A stretch of DNA of 64,000 nucleotides from positions 2,034,019 to 2,098,018 of the forward strand of contig NZ_CP036523.1 in assembly GCF_008151785.1 (NCBI RefSeq), in the 5' to 3' direction. Numbering within the stretch: the stretch's first letter is position 1; every line of letters begins with the position of its first letter. A program made the translations under genes and the position numbers. Below are positions 1-9,875 of the stretch, one piece after another. The notes beneath the pieces are model-generated. The model ran no database searches. It was not told where the DNA came from and was given only the letters and a program-made list of their open reading frames with translations. The DNA comes from Peptacetobacter hiranonis (GTDB lineage: Bacteria > Bacillota > Clostridia > Peptostreptococcales > Peptostreptococcaceae).

Positions 1-2903
1 AGCTGACCATTATTACTTAAAAGGCCAAAGTACTGTCCTAGAACTTCTCTAACTGGGAACATAGAATAAATACTACTATCTCCCTGAGGTATAACACATA
101 CAACAGCTATTTCTGGATCATCTGCTGGAGCAAATGCAACACTCCATGTGAATGTTCCATAATCATCTTTAAATCTATCTATCTGTTCATCTGTTAAATC
201 AGGTTTTAGCTCTTTCATAGCCTTTCTTAAATACTGTGCATTTATCTTATCAGTATCTTCTAATTTTACCTCTATTTTTCCAGCAAGCTGTTTTTCTATA
301 TCTTCTTTTTCTTCTTCAGTAATAGATTTGTCTTTTAGTTTAGCCTGTAATTCTTTCTTCTTAGCTTCAGATAATTCTTTTTCTTTTTTAGCTTTTAGCT
401 GTTCTGCTAATTTTTCAGCTTGTCTAATATCAATTCCATAAGAAGAAGCATGAGATTTTAAATACTGATACTCATTTGCTGTTGGAATTTTACCTGTCAT
501 TTCTGCAGATCCTGTTTTTGCCGCTACTGGTATTGGGAAGCTTGACATTACTTTAGCACCTGTACCTTTTGTAGCAACTAACTTCATACCTTTAGTCAAC
601 TCTTTTAATGACTCTGGGTTTTTAAAGTTTATTTTTTCTTTTTTATTTTCATCTATAGTTACTGAGCTATAGTCACTAGATACTATTTTATCTACTACAG
701 ATATATCTACTAGGTAACCTCCATTTGCTATTGCTGCAACATATCTAGCTACCTGTGCAGGAGTATATGCATTTTCCCCCTGTCCTATACTAAGGTTGAA
801 TGTATCCCCTGTTCCCCATTTTGCTGAGTTAAAGTAACTATATACGATTAAATCTGCTATTTCTTCTACTTTATCTTCTTTTACTTTTAGCTCTTTTAAT
901 CTATTCATAGCTTCTACTCTGCCTGGAGTTTCATCTTCTGCTGCCCAACTAACTATTTTATCAATTCTTTTTTCATATTCTTCTCTATTTTTAGCTCTAG
1001 TTATGTCTGTAAAAACATTAGCCATCTTTTTATCTATATCTGCTCTTAACATACTCTGAACTGATTTTAATTTATCTTCAGTATTAGGTACTTTACCTTC
1101 ACTTTCACCAATTTCATCATCAAGTCCAACTTTTTTGTCGAATCCAAACATTTTGGCATATTTTAATATTTTTTCAGCTCCCATATCTATACCTAAATCT
1201 TTATTAAGCATCCAGTTTTTACCAGTACCTAATGTAAAGAAGTATATATTACAAGATTCTTGTATTGCCTTATATAAGTTTGTCCGTCCATGATTTCCAC
1301 GACCGTGGTTCCAAACGTAGTCCCCAAATGTCTTAGCTCCAAATTTTATAACCCCTGGGTCATTTATTGTATAATTAGGATCTAATCCACTTTCTAAGGC
1401 TGCCATTCCTGTTACCATTTTAAATGCAGAACCTGGCTGGAATGCACCATGTGTTGCTAAATTTATAAGTGCATTTGGAGCTAGTGTATCATTTTGATTC
1501 TCTGGCTGTAACGCTTTATAATCCTCTTCACTAATTCCATTTGCAAATTTATTAGGGTCAAAATCTGGATAACTTGCCATAGCTAATGTATCTCCAGTTT
1601 TTACATCTATTGCAATTATCGCTCCAGATTTAGCTTTTGGTACAGCTGATGCACTTACATCTCCAAGTTTACTTTTAAGAGTTGCTCCTGATTGTGCTTT
1701 TATAACAACCTGTTTAAGCGCATCTTGTGCTACTTTCTGAAGTTCTAGGTCAAAACTTAGATATACAGTATCTCCAGAAACCGGATCTTTGGAGTCTATT
1801 TCTCCACTTATACGTCCAAATGCGTCGACCTGAACCTGTTTATATCCATCTTCTCCCCTTAACTGATTTTCATAATATTTTTCTATTCCAGATAGACCTA
1901 CCATATCATCTTTGTTGTATCCCTTTTCCAGATACTCATCTACTTTTACTGAAGGTATCTTTCCTAAATATCCAAGTACATGAGATGCTAACTCTTTATT
2001 AGGATAATATCTTACCGGCTGTGAATCCACAGTTACCCCTGGTAAGTTTATAGAGTTTTCTTCTATCTGAGCAATTGTATTTTCTTTTATATTCTTAGCT
2101 ACTGTAACTGGGCTATACTGAGAATATCCTTGTGATTTTATTAAATCTTTTACAAGCATAATCTTTCTAGCATCGGCATCACTAAGAGTTTTATCTATAC
2201 CTAATTTTTCACTATTTCTAAGTTTTAAAAATGCCTCTCTAGCTGTAGCTGTTTTTTCAATATCATACGATTCTAACCAATCATACTTATCTCTTTGTGC
2301 TGTAAATAGCCACTTACTAACAAGTATAGGCGGATAATATCCCTTTTCATTTAATTTTGACTGCAGATCAACCGGATCTAAATCTCTATCAGATGACTCT
2401 AATGTACCATTTGCAATTAAATCATCTACTATTTTATAGAATGTCTGCTTTGCATTGTATTTTAAAGGAATATTGTTCTCTTTTTTGTAGTCATTTATCT
2501 CTTTATCATAAGTATAGAAATATTTACCATTTTCTACATATATAGGGAACTCATCTACGTATTCTTCTCCATTTTTTTCTAGAAGATTTATAAGGTTTAA
2601 TGCTATTTCATTAGAACTAGCCTTAGAATCCTTATCTTTATCCTGTTTATTTAAACTATCTCCAGATATTTTAACCGCAAATTGGTTTTTATTTCCTGCA
2701 AGAAGTCTTCCATATCTATCTCTTATTTCACCTCTTGGTGCTTCTATAGTAAGATTTTTATATGTTTTACTCTGTGCAAGCTCTGTATAATGCTGATACT
2801 TTACAGTAGTAAGATATAGTATTTTAGCTAATATTACGGCAAAGACAACTAATACTATCTTTTTTATCGTATCTAGCCTAGGTATATTTTTCTTTTCTTC
2901 CAT
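1..2903 (-). CDS. mrdA: Penicillin-binding protein 2 (class B transpeptidase), C-terminus off the left edge
   Basis: This is the elongation-type D,D-transpeptidase that cross-links peptidoglycan with MreBCD/RodA. The frame opens at ATG 2903 and is still open at base 1, so about 967 codons are visible. A membrane anchor lies at about residues 15-35. It is followed by the pedestal motif region APRGEIRDRYGRLLA and a long dimerisation domain. All three catalytic motifs are present: SAFK with nucleophile Ser492, SCN at 550-552, and KTG at 796-798. It is last in the maf-radC-mreBCD operon, which fits PBP2 rather than SpoVD or FtsI. About 125 residues separate KTG from the conserved TWSVAFAPADD strand, where about 20 are usual in the family. 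The extra part is Lys/Glu-rich and predicted helical or coiled coil. Confidence 0.93.
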   Translation of the reverse strand, partial: MEEKKNIPRLDTIKKIVLVVFAVILAKILYLTTVKYQHYTELAQSKTYKNLTIEAPRGEIRDRYGRLLAGNKNQFAVKISGDSLNKQDKDKDSKASSNEIALNLINLLEKNGEEYVDEFPIYVENGKYFYTYDKEINDYKKENNIPLKYNAKQTFYKIVDDLIANGTLESSDRDLDPVDLQSKLNEKGYYPPILVSKWLFTAQRDKYDWLESYDIEKTATAREAFLKLRNSEKLGIDKTLSDADARKIMLVKDLIKSQGYSQYSPVTVAKNIKENTIAQIEENSINLPGVTVDSQPVRYYPNKELASHVLGYLGKIPSVKVDEYLEKGYNKDDMVGLSGIEKYYENQLRGEDGYKQVQVDAFGRISGEIDSKDPVSGDTVYLSFDLELQKVAQDALKQVVIKAQSGATLKSKLGDVSASAVPKAKSGAIIAIDVKTGDTLAMASYPDFDPNKFANGISEEDYKALQPENQNDTLAPNALINLATHGAFQPGSAFKMVTGMAALESGLDPNYTINDPGVIKFGAKTFGDYVWNHGRGNHGRTNLYKAIQESCNIYFFTLGTGKNWMLNKDLGIDMGAEKILKYAKMFGFDKKVGLDDEIGESEGKVPNTEDKLKSVQSMLRADIDKKMANVFTDITRAKNREEYEKRIDKIVSWAAEDETPGRVEAMNRLKELKVKEDKVEEIADLIVYSYFNSAKWGTGDTFNLSIGQGENAYTPAQVARYVAAIANGGYLVDISVVDKIVSSDYSSVTIDENKKEKINFKNPESLKELTKGMKLVATKGTGAKVMSSFPIPVAAKTGSAEMTGKIPTANEYQYLKSHASSYGIDIRQAEKLAEQLKAKKEKELSEAKKKELQAKLKDKSITEEEKEDIEKQLAGKIEVKLEDTDKINAQYLRKAMKELKPDLTDEQIDRFKDDYGTFTWSVAFAPADDPEIAVVCVIPQGDSSIYSMFPVREVLGQYFGLLSNNGQ

Positions 2904-2914
2904 AAAATCACCAA

Positions 2915-3403
2915 CTATTCTTTCATAAGTTTCATAATAGATCTTCCAAATAACTTATAGATTATAAATCCTACAAGAACATTTAAAAGAGGTAGTATTA
3001 TAAATCCTTTTAGAATCATTATTAATATTCCATCTGTCTGATATGCAATTAGCGATATTATTATCATTAATAGCGATTGAAAAGCTGTAGCAGCTGCTAT
3101 CAGTGTCATTCTCATACTAGTACTTTCTACATAGAAATTTTTTCTATAATGAGCTATAACAGCTGATATTGTTGCGTATACAAGCGCATTAAATCCAAAG
3201 ATTCCACCAACAGTCATATCTACTATAAAACCTAATAGCAATCCTATCACACCTGCTTCTACTTCATCCATATAAAGAGATGACATAACTAAAAATGGTA
3301 AAAGTATGCTAAATGTCACGCCAAATATATCGATATAATTTATAACACTATTTTCAAGAATTATAAGAAGAACCCCTGTAATAAAAAGTATCATTCTCTT
3401 CAT
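2915..3403 (-). CDS. mreD: Rod shape-determining protein MreD
   Basis: This is the small polytopic membrane partner of MreC and MreB in the elongasome. The 162-residue protein is almost entirely hydrophobic, with about five membrane segments and the family-like stretch GLLLGFIVDMTVGGIFGFNA near residue 60. Length matches MreD (about 160-175). It lies 12 bp downstream of mreC and 11 bp upstream of the PBP2 gene. MreD sequences diverge quickly, so the call rests on topology plus its place between mreC and the PBP gene. Confidence 0.92.
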   Translation of the reverse strand: MKRMILFITGVLLIILENSVINYIDIFGVTFSILLPFLVMSSLYMDEVEAGVIGLLLGFIVDMTVGGIFGFNALVYATISAVIAHYRKNFYVESTSMRMTLIAAATAFQSLLMIIISLIAYQTDGILIMILKGFIILPLLNVLVGFIIYKLFGRSIMKLMKE

Positions 3404-3415
3404 AACACAATCTCC

Positions 3416-4297
3416 TTATCCTATATTTCTAGGTTTTATAATCATTACATCATTTACATCTTTAAAATTAACATATGGTTTTATAACAACAGATTTTAAA
3501 GATTTATTCTTATCATCTATAACTTTTTCTATTTCTCCAATAGGAATATCTTCTGGATATAGTCCCATTCCAGATGTAACAATTATGTCACCCTGAACAA
3601 CCTCATATCCTGAGTCAAACATGTATCCATTTAAATAACCATTACTTTCATATGCTTTTTCTTTTCCAGCTGATGTACTAGTACTTATAACACCTTTAGC
3701 TGCCGTATTGTTTACTATCTTAAAACTAACCGCAGATTTACTATCTAACATAGATATAGCCTTGCAACTATTTCCAGATACTTCGTAAACTATACCAACT
3801 AAGCCTTTTCCATTTATTACTATACTATTTTTTTCTACACCATCATTTTTACCTACATTAAGTACAAATGATTCATACCAGTTTCCATCATTTTTTTCTA
3901 TAACAGAACCTGATACTATACTCTTCATTCTGTCAGCACTTACATAGTTTAGACTCTTTTTTAAATCCTCAAGAGATTCTAGTTTTGCTGATTTAGAGTT
4001 TAAATCTATAACCTTAGCTTTTAACTCTTCATTTTCTTTTTCTAGCTCTCTCATTTTATTACTATTTTTTTTGAAATTCATTAAGTCAGACGCCCCCTGC
4101 TTAACAAACTCTAGTGCTGAGTCTATAGGAGATGCAGTAGCTGCTGCTCCATCAGACACAATTCCTACAGAGAACGGTGATGTACCTGAATATTTTATCA
4201 CCGATATACTCACAATTCCAATTAAAGTGATAGCAACCACTACAGTTGCTACCACTTTAGAATTTATTTTTTTCTTTTTAAATTTGTCAAATTTCAA
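3416..4297 (-). CDS. mreC: Rod shape-determining protein MreC
   Basis: MreC is the extracytoplasmic scaffold that links the MreB filament to PBP2. The 293-residue product has a Lys-rich cytoplasmic start, one membrane segment at about 15-36, a coiled coil at about 75-115, and a beta-rich C-terminal domain with the family signature around GLVGIVYEV and DIIVTSGMGLYPEDIPIG. The start is TTG at 4297, preceded by GGTGAT. There are 14 bp between mreB and this start, so translation from the same message is expected. Confidence 0.95.
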   Translation of the reverse strand: MKFDKFKKKKINSKVVATVVVAITLIGIVSISVIKYSGTSPFSVGIVSDGAAATASPIDSALEFVKQGASDLMNFKKNSNKMRELEKENEELKAKVIDLNSKSAKLESLEDLKKSLNYVSADRMKSIVSGSVIEKNDGNWYESFVLNVGKNDGVEKNSIVINGKGLVGIVYEVSGNSCKAISMLDSKSAVSFKIVNNTAAKGVISTSTSAGKEKAYESNGYLNGYMFDSGYEVVQGDIIVTSGMGLYPEDIPIGEIEKVIDDKNKSLKSVVIKPYVNFKDVNDVMIIKPRNIG

Positions 4298-4311
4298 CTA
4301 AATCACCAACT

Positions 4312-5367
4312 TTATTTTCCAGCGTTCATCATTAAAACTTTTTCAAATATAACTTCATCTTCTACAGTTTTTCCTGTTCCCAGAGCAACACAATCAAGAG
4401 GTGCTTCGGCTATTTCTACCTTCATTCCTGTTTCTGAAGCTATAAGTTTGTCAAATCCTCTAAGTAGTGCTCCCCCACCTGTAAGCATTATTCCGTTTTC
4501 CATTATATCTGATGCTAATTCTGGTGGAGTTTTTTCAAGTGTTGATTTAATTCCATCTACTATAGCATTTACTGGTTCTTTTAATGCTTCTCTTACTTCT
4601 GTAGATGATATTGTTATAGTTTTAGGTAGTCCTGATATAAGGTCTCTACCTCTTATTTCCATTTCTTTTTCCTGATCATCTTTATAAGTTGATCCTATGT
4701 TTATTTTTATATTTTCTGCAGTTCTTTCACCTATCATAAGGTTGTATTCTTTTTTAACGTAAGCTATTATAGCATCATCAAATTCGTCCCCACCTATTCT
4801 TATAGATTTAGCGGCAACTATTCCTCCTAATGATATAACTGCTATTTCAGAAGTACCACCACCGATATCAACTACCATGTTTCCTTCTGGTTCTTCAACT
4901 TTAAGTCCTGCACCTATTGCAGCTGCCATTGGTTCTTCTATTAAGAATGCATCATTAGCTCCAGCCTGTCTAGCTGCATCTTCTATAGCTCTTTTTTCAA
5001 CTTCTGTAACACCAAATGGTACACATATTGCTATTCTTGGGCTTACTACACCTTTATTATCAGATGCTTTTTCTATAAAGTATCTTATCATAGACTGAGT
5101 AACATCAAAATCAGCTATAACCCCATCTTTCATAGGTCTTATAGCTACTATATTACCTGGTGTTCTACCTATCATTCTTTTAGCTTCTTCACCAACAGCT
5201 AAAACTTCTCTACTGTCATCTCTTACAGCTACAACAGATGGTTCTCTTAATACTATTCCCTGCCCTTTTATGTACACAAGAGTATTAGCAGTACCTAAAT
5301 CTATCCCCATATCTTTTGTCATTTTCTGGAATCCACCAAAGAATCCTCTTTTTTCTTTCTTTGCCAT
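4312..5367 (-). CDS. mreB: Rod shape-determining protein MreB (actin-like)
   Basis: MreB is an actin-fold ATPase that forms filaments guiding lateral wall synthesis. The 351 residues carry the phosphate-1 loop [11 protein letters not shown] at about 22-32, the phosphate-2 loop [13 protein letters not shown] near 165 and the adenosine motif [11 protein letters not shown] near 295. Length is slightly above the usual 335-345 because of a basic, phenylalanine-containing N-terminal extension (about 18 residues), possibly membrane-binding. ATG 5367 has AAGGAG about 5 bases upstream. Confidence 0.97.
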   Translation of the reverse strand: MAKKEKRGFFGGFQKMTKDMGIDLGTANTLVYIKGQGIVLREPSVVAVRDDSREVLAVGEEAKRMIGRTPGNIVAIRPMKDGVIADFDVTQSMIRYFIEKASDNKGVVSPRIAICVPFGVTEVEKRAIEDAARQAGANDAFLIEEPMAAAIGAGLKVEEPEGNMVVDIGGGTSEIAVISLGGIVAAKSIRIGGDEFDDAIIAYVKKEYNLMIGERTAENIKINIGSTYKDDQEKEMEIRGRDLISGLPKTITISSTEVREALKEPVNAIVDGIKSTLEKTPPELASDIMENGIMLTGGGALLRGFDKLIASETGMKVEIAEAPLDCVALGTGKTVEDEVIFEKVLMMNAGK

Positions 5368-5421
5368 TTTACTTCTCCTTCCAATCCTTTAAAGTCTAAC
5401 TATTCTTAGTAACTTTCTTAA

Positions 5422-6099
5422 TTACATTTTTCTGCTTTCTTTAAAACTATAATATATTCCATCGCCAATTATTATATGGTCGATAACCTCTATTCCTATT
5501 ATTTTTCCACATTCAATCAATCTATCAGTTATGTGTATATCCTCATTTGACGGCTCCACATTTCCAGACGGATGATTGTGAATAAGAATAATCTTATTTG
5601 CGCTTTTTTTGATAGCTTGCTTAAAGACCTCCCTTGGATGCACTAACGAAGAATTTAAAGTTCCATGAGATACATCAATATCTGTTATAATCTCATTTTT
5701 AGTATTCAAAAGCACTGTTTTGAATATTTCTTCTTTTAAATACCTCATTGACTCCATATAATACTTATATATGTCCCAAGGATTTTTTACTTGATATCTG
5801 ACAATCTCAGATTCAGCCACTCTCACACCCAATTCTAAAGCAGCCTTAATCAAAGTAGCTTTTGAAATGCCAATTCCTTCAATCTCGCATAACTCCTCTA
5901 TTGAGGAACTTTTCAGAAATCTAATTCCTTCATGATCTACTTTTAGCAATTCATTGGCAAGTTCTATAACTGTTTTATTTTTACTCCCAGTCCTCAATAA
6001 AACTGCTATAAGTTCTGCATTAGATAGGCTCTCTACACCATCTTTAAGCATCTTTTCTCTAGGAAATTCATCCTTTACGCTATATTTTACCTTTCCCAT
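5422..6099 (-). CDS. radC: RadC family JAB/MPN domain protein
   Basis: This is a RadC/YsxA protein of 225 residues. An N-terminal helix-hairpin-helix region (about 25-80) precedes a JAB1/MPN metalloprotease-like domain with the metal site HNHPSGNVEPSNED near residues 175-188. Despite its name, RadC has no proven role in recombination; the fold suggests a Zn-dependent hydrolase. It lies between maf and mreB, the order seen in Bacillus and clostridia, and is probably co-transcribed with them. Confidence 0.95.
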   Translation of the reverse strand: MGKVKYSVKDEFPREKMLKDGVESLSNAELIAVLLRTGSKNKTVIELANELLKVDHEGIRFLKSSSIEELCEIEGIGISKATLIKAALELGVRVAESEIVRYQVKNPWDIYKYYMESMRYLKEEIFKTVLLNTKNEIITDIDVSHGTLNSSLVHPREVFKQAIKKSANKIILIHNHPSGNVEPSNEDIHITDRLIECGKIIGIEVIDHIIIGDGIYYSFKESRKM

Positions 6100-6143
6100 A
6101 TACCTACTTAACGCTTCTGAAACTCCAATACTTACAACCCAAA

Positions 6144-6743
6144 TTAAACAAATCTACCTTCATTTAATTTGAATATATCTATATCGAAATCATTTTTTAA
6201 TATTTCAGCTGCAGAAGATATCGGAAATCCTACTATATTGAAATAATCACCTTTTATATATTCAACTAAAAGACCTCCTAGTCCCTGTATACCATAAGCT
6301 CCTGCCTTATCCATACACTCTCCAGTTCTTATATATGAATATATTTCTTCATCAGATAGATTTTTAAATTTTACTTTACTTACACAATAATCGTTTATTT
6401 CTTTTTTTAAACCTAAGCATAATATACTTATACCTGTTATAACATCGTGTTCTTTCCCAGACATCTGTTTTAGCATATTAAATGCTTCATCTTCGTCTTT
6501 TGGTTTGCCAAGTACATTATTATTTAAAACAACCATAGTATCCGCTCCAATTACTATACTATCTAAATTTTTACTAGCTATATCATGAGCTTTTTCATAA
6601 GAAAGTCTTTTTACCAATTCTTCTGGACTTTCATTTTCCACAATTGTTTCCTCTATCTCACTTTTAATTATATCAAATTTTAGATTCATATTCTCTAGAA
6701 TTTCTTTTCTTCTCGGTGACCCCGATGCTAGTACAATTTTCAC
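6144..6743 (-). CDS. maf: Maf family nucleotide pyrophosphatase
   Basis: Maf proteins hydrolyse non-canonical or selected nucleoside triphosphates (dTTP/UTP in YhdE-type members) to monophosphates. The N-terminal signature ASGSPRRKEIL is at residues 5-15, and the catalytic region around VIGADTMVVL is near 66-75. The length of 199 fits the family. The start is GTG 6743 with GAGGTGA upstream. It is the first gene of the maf-radC-mreBCD-PBP2 operon, under the extended -10 promoter at 6790-6798. Confidence 0.95.
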   Translation of the reverse strand: MKIVLASGSPRRKEILENMNLKFDIIKSEIEETIVENESPEELVKRLSYEKAHDIASKNLDSIVIGADTMVVLNNNVLGKPKDEDEAFNMLKQMSGKEHDVITGISILCLGLKKEINDYCVSKVKFKNLSDEEIYSYIRTGECMDKAGAYGIQGLGGLLVEYIKGDYFNIVGFPISSAAEILKNDFDIDIFKLNEGRFV

Positions 6744-6789
6744 TATATCACCTCTTTATTGCACTGTTTACGTACTTATTTAGTCTATC

Positions 6790-6798
6790 ATTATATCA
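6790..6798 (-). promoter_or_regulatory. Extended -10 promoter of the maf-mreBCD operon
   Basis: On the minus strand the sequence reads TGATATAAT, an extended -10 element with a perfect TATAAT hexamer, about 45 bases before the GTG of maf. No good -35 is seen at 17 bp, which is normal for a TGn promoter. Confidence 0.55.
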
Positions 6799-7050
6799 TA
6801 AAAATTTCAATATATATGTCCTTCCTTTTTAGTTACACTATTGTTATTTACTCATATATAGGATATTATACTATGCTAATTTGAATTTTAATTGCAAATA
6901 TAGAAGATATTAATTTATTCATTAGGATAACATTTAAACCTAAATTAATCCTAAAATTTTATCAGCAAAATGGCAAAGAGAGAAAAAAGATTTTATTAAG
7001 TTTTAAATGAACTTCTTTAAGAATGTTTAAATTACATAAAAAATAAAATA
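6799..7050. other. Gene-free spacer between maf and rnf operons
   Basis: AT-rich spacer with no credible reading frame or ribosome site. The only structure seen is a 7-bp inverted repeat TTAGGAT/ATCCTAA between about 6922 and 6957, of unknown meaning. Confidence 0.5.
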
Positions 7051-7084
7051 AAAAAAAAGAGATGTAGAATTCCTCTACATCTCT
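7051..7084 (-). terminator. Intrinsic terminator of the rnf operon
   Basis: A perfect 11-bp stem AGAGATGTAGA/TCTACATCTCT (7058-7084) with a 5-base loop is followed on the minus strand by a run of eight T. It lies 33 bp after the rnfB stop codon. Confidence 0.9.
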
Positions 7085-7116
7085 ATTATTTACAACAATA
7101 TTAAATTTTATTTCGA

Positions 7117-8088
7117 TTATACTAATTTGATTGCTTTTTTAGGACATTTCTGCATACATAAGTGACATCCTACACATTTATCCTGATCTATTTCGTGAGC
7201 TACTTTAAGTTCACCAGATATAGCATCAAATTTACACTGTTTAGCACATATTGTACAACCAACACATAAATCTTTATCTATTGTTACTTTCTGTCTTTTA
7301 GCTAAATCTCCTGCTATTACTTTTGTAGGACATTTTTCAACACATACCATACATCCTACACATTTTTCAGGGTCTATTTTAGCTACGTTGTTTTCAACGT
7401 GAACTGCATCAAATTTACAGTTCTTTTCACATATACCACAACCTATACATCCAGCAGAGCAGTTATCTTTAACTACTTTACCTTTCTGAGTATTGTTACA
7501 GTTTACTATTATTTCCTGAGAAGCTGGTTTTTCAACTATTAATCCTTTTGGACAAACTTCTCTACATTTACCACAGTTAACACATTTTTCCTCGTCAACT
7601 ACAGCTACACCATCTACTACATGTATAGCATCGAATGCACAAACAGAAACACAAGTTCCTAATCCTAGACAACCCTGTGCACATGCTTTTGCACCACCAT
7701 TAAGAACAGATGCTGCTCTACATTCCTGAACACCATCGTATTCAAATTTATCTTTTGCTTTTTCGCAAGTACCTTTACATATTACATGAGCTACTTTTCT
7801 TTCACCAGTTTCAGCTTCTACACCCATTATTTCTCCAACTTTGGCTGCAACTGCTGCTCCACCAACTGGACATGCGTTTATAGCTGCTTCACCTTTTACT
7901 ATCGCTGCTGCACATCCTCCACAACCTGGGTATCCACATCCACCACAGTTTGCTCCTGGAAGTACACCAAGTATTTCTTCTTCTCTTGGGTCAACTTCAA
8001 CAGCGAATTTTTTTGATGCAAAATCAAGAATTAATCCGAATATTAACCCTAATGCACCTAATAATATTACCGCTTTTAATATTTCCAC
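7117..8088 (-). CDS. rnfB: Rnf complex subunit RnfB (polyferredoxin)
   Basis: RnfB is thought to be the electron entry subunit that accepts electrons from reduced ferredoxin. After one N-terminal membrane helix (about 4-22) comes the Cys-rich motif CGGCGYPGCGGCA near 48-60. Several ferredoxin-type CxxCxxCxxxCP clusters follow along the 323 residues, more than in short proteobacterial RnfB, as in clostridial and acetogen forms. It is the last gene of rnfCDGEAB, 20 bp after rnfA. Confidence 0.97.
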   Translation of the reverse strand: MEILKAVILLGALGLIFGLILDFASKKFAVEVDPREEEILGVLPGANCGGCGYPGCGGCAAAIVKGEAAINACPVGGAAVAAKVGEIMGVEAETGERKVAHVICKGTCEKAKDKFEYDGVQECRAASVLNGGAKACAQGCLGLGTCVSVCAFDAIHVVDGVAVVDEEKCVNCGKCREVCPKGLIVEKPASQEIIVNCNNTQKGKVVKDNCSAGCIGCGICEKNCKFDAVHVENNVAKIDPEKCVGCMVCVEKCPTKVIAGDLAKRQKVTIDKDLCVGCTICAKQCKFDAISGELKVAHEIDQDKCVGCHLCMQKCPKKAIKLV

Positions 8089-8108
8089 TATTCTTCGCCT
8101 CCCCGTTT

Positions 8109-8684
8109 TTATAACTTAATAAGTCCTGTGAATCCTAAGAAAGCGATTGACATTAAACCTGCTGATATTAATGTTATAGGGAAACCTTTGAAAGCTTCCG
8201 GTATATCTGACAATTCTAATCTTTCTCTTATACCTGCGAATATTACTATTGCAAGAGTGAACCCTATACCTGCACCACAACCATTGATTATAGTTTCTAT
8301 TAGGTTGTATCCTTTGTCTATATTAACTATTGCTATACCAAGAACGGCACAGTTAGTAGTTATAAGAGGTAGGAATACCCCAAGAGCCTGATATAGAGAT
8401 GGACTCATTTTTTTGATTACCATTTCAACGAACTGAACTATAGATGCTATAACAAGTATGAATGCTATAGTCTGAAGATATTCAGTTCCAGTTTTTACTA
8501 ATAACATCTGTATGAAATAAGTTATAACTGATGCAAGTGTTAAAACGAATGTAACTGCAACACCCATACCTACAGCAGTGTCAACTTTTTTTGAAACCCC
8601 AAGGAACGGACATATACCAAGGAACTGAGATGTTATAACGTTATTTACAAGAACTATACTTAAAAATAATAGTACTAAATTCAT
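8109..8684 (-). CDS. rnfA: Rnf complex subunit RnfA
   Basis: RnfA is a membrane subunit with about six helices; with RnfE it forms an inverted pseudo-symmetric pair in the ion-translocating core. The 191 residues contain the conserved segments FLGICPFLGVS near 22-32 and TTNCAVLGIAIVN near 108-120, the Cys-containing half-helices that ligand an intramembrane iron-sulfur centre in Rnf/Nqr structures. Start ATG 8684, 15 bp after rnfE. Confidence 0.97.
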   Translation of the reverse strand: MNLVLLFLSIVLVNNVITSQFLGICPFLGVSKKVDTAVGMGVAVTFVLTLASVITYFIQMLLVKTGTEYLQTIAFILVIASIVQFVEMVIKKMSPSLYQALGVFLPLITTNCAVLGIAIVNIDKGYNLIETIINGCGAGIGFTLAIVIFAGIRERLELSDIPEAFKGFPITLISAGLMSIAFLGFTGLIKL

Positions 8685-8699
8685 TCACCTACACCCCCA

Positions 8700-9293
8700 T
8701 TATGCCTTTTTATTTTTTAATTTATTGAATCCTGCGAATAAGAATCCTAGAGTTAAGAATGCTCCTGGAGGAAGTATGAATATTAATATTGGAGTAAAGT
8801 GTGCTCCAAATAAACTAAATCCAAATAAGCTTCCGTTTCCAAGTAATTCTCTAACTGCTCCTATTACTGTTAGAGCTAGTGTGAATCCTATACCATTTCC
8901 AAGACCATCTGCTGCTGAAGCAACTGGACCGTTCTGGCTTGCGAAACTTTCTGCACGAGCAAGTATTATACAGTTAACAACTATAAGTGGTATATATAAA
9001 CCTAGTGCCTGATCTAGTACTGGTATATACGCTTTTAATAACATACCAACAATTGTAACGAATGTAGCTATAACAACTATGAAAGATGGTATTCTGACTT
9101 TATCAGGAATTACCTTTCTTAAAAGTGATATTGCTATATTTGAACATGTAAGAACTACCGCTGTAGATAATCCCATACCCATACCATTTATTGCTGAAGT
9201 AGTAACAGCTAGAGTAGGACACATACCTATTACCTGTACAAATGTTGGGTTTTCATCTATTAGTCCATTTTTAAAGACTTTACCGAAACTCAT
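8700..9293 (-). CDS. rnfE: Rnf complex subunit RnfE
   Basis: RnfE is the RnfA-like integral membrane partner. It has 197 residues, about six hydrophobic segments, and the paired motifs VIGMCPTLAVT near 21-31 and VVNCIILARAE near 104-114, matching the Cys-bearing half-helices in RnfA of the same operon. Start ATG 9293 has an AGGAGG-like site. Spacing to neighbours is 12-15 bp. Confidence 0.97.
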   Translation of the reverse strand: MSFGKVFKNGLIDENPTFVQVIGMCPTLAVTTSAINGMGMGLSTAVVLTCSNIAISLLRKVIPDKVRIPSFIVVIATFVTIVGMLLKAYIPVLDQALGLYIPLIVVNCIILARAESFASQNGPVASAADGLGNGIGFTLALTVIGAVRELLGNGSLFGFSLFGAHFTPILIFILPPGAFLTLGFLFAGFNKLKNKKA

Positions 9294-9305
9294 TTAAAAC
9301 CCTCC

Positions 9306-9875
9306 TTATTTATTTAATGCGTTAAATACATCTATTGCAGCATTTACACCGTTTGTAACTGCTGTTGATGATATTGTTGCACCTGATATTGCAAGTATCT
9401 GATTGTCTCCTGATGCACTACCTTTAGCTACTTCAAGAGGTTTATCTGTTTTCTTTCCGTCATACTGTCCATTGAATGCTTCATCTTTAGATTTAGCACC
9501 TAGACCAGCTGTTTCTGACATTGTACCTATATCAACACCTGTTATAGTTCCATCTGTTGATATACCTATTATAACTTCTATAGCTCCACCGTATCCACTT
9601 GGAGTAGCTTTGAAAGTATATCCTACGTTTTCTGATCCATTAAGACCTTCGTAAGCTTCTACTATAAGGCCATCACCTTTTCCTTCGAATTCAGAGGCAT
9701 CTAACTGTTTGAAATCAGTAGCATCTGGAAGTACAGACTGTCTAAGTTCATTGTTAGCCTGAATATTTCTTTCTTCTATTACTGGAGCTGTTATCTGGTT
9801 AGTTCCTGCTAGTAAGAATGATGCTACAGCACTTATAACTAATAATGTTCCACCAACTTTTACTGCACTATTCAT
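9306..9875 (-). CDS. rnfG: Rnf complex subunit RnfG (covalent FMN)
   Basis: RnfG is a flavoprotein anchored by an N-terminal helix (about 8-26), with its FMN-binding domain outside the membrane. The flavinylation motif SGATISST is at about 164-171; its Thr carries FMN through a phosphoester bond in characterised members. The 189-residue length is normal. The ATG overlaps the rnfD stop by one base, indicating translational coupling. No flavin transferase (ApbE) gene is in the window. Confidence 0.96.
   Translation of the reverse strand: MNSAVKVGGTLLVISAVASFLLAGTNQITAPVIEERNIQANNELRQSVLPDATDFKQLDASEFEGKGDGLIVEAYEGLNGSENVGYTFKATPSGYGGAIEVIIGISTDGTITGVDIGTMSETAGLGAKSKDEAFNGQYDGKKTDKPLEVAKGSASGDNQILAISGATISSTAVTNGVNAAIDVFNALNK

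Noticed and set aside
6744-7050. Possible riboswitch or leader upstream of maf
   Set aside because: Only a weak 7-bp inverted repeat is seen; no conserved riboswitch core or T-box.
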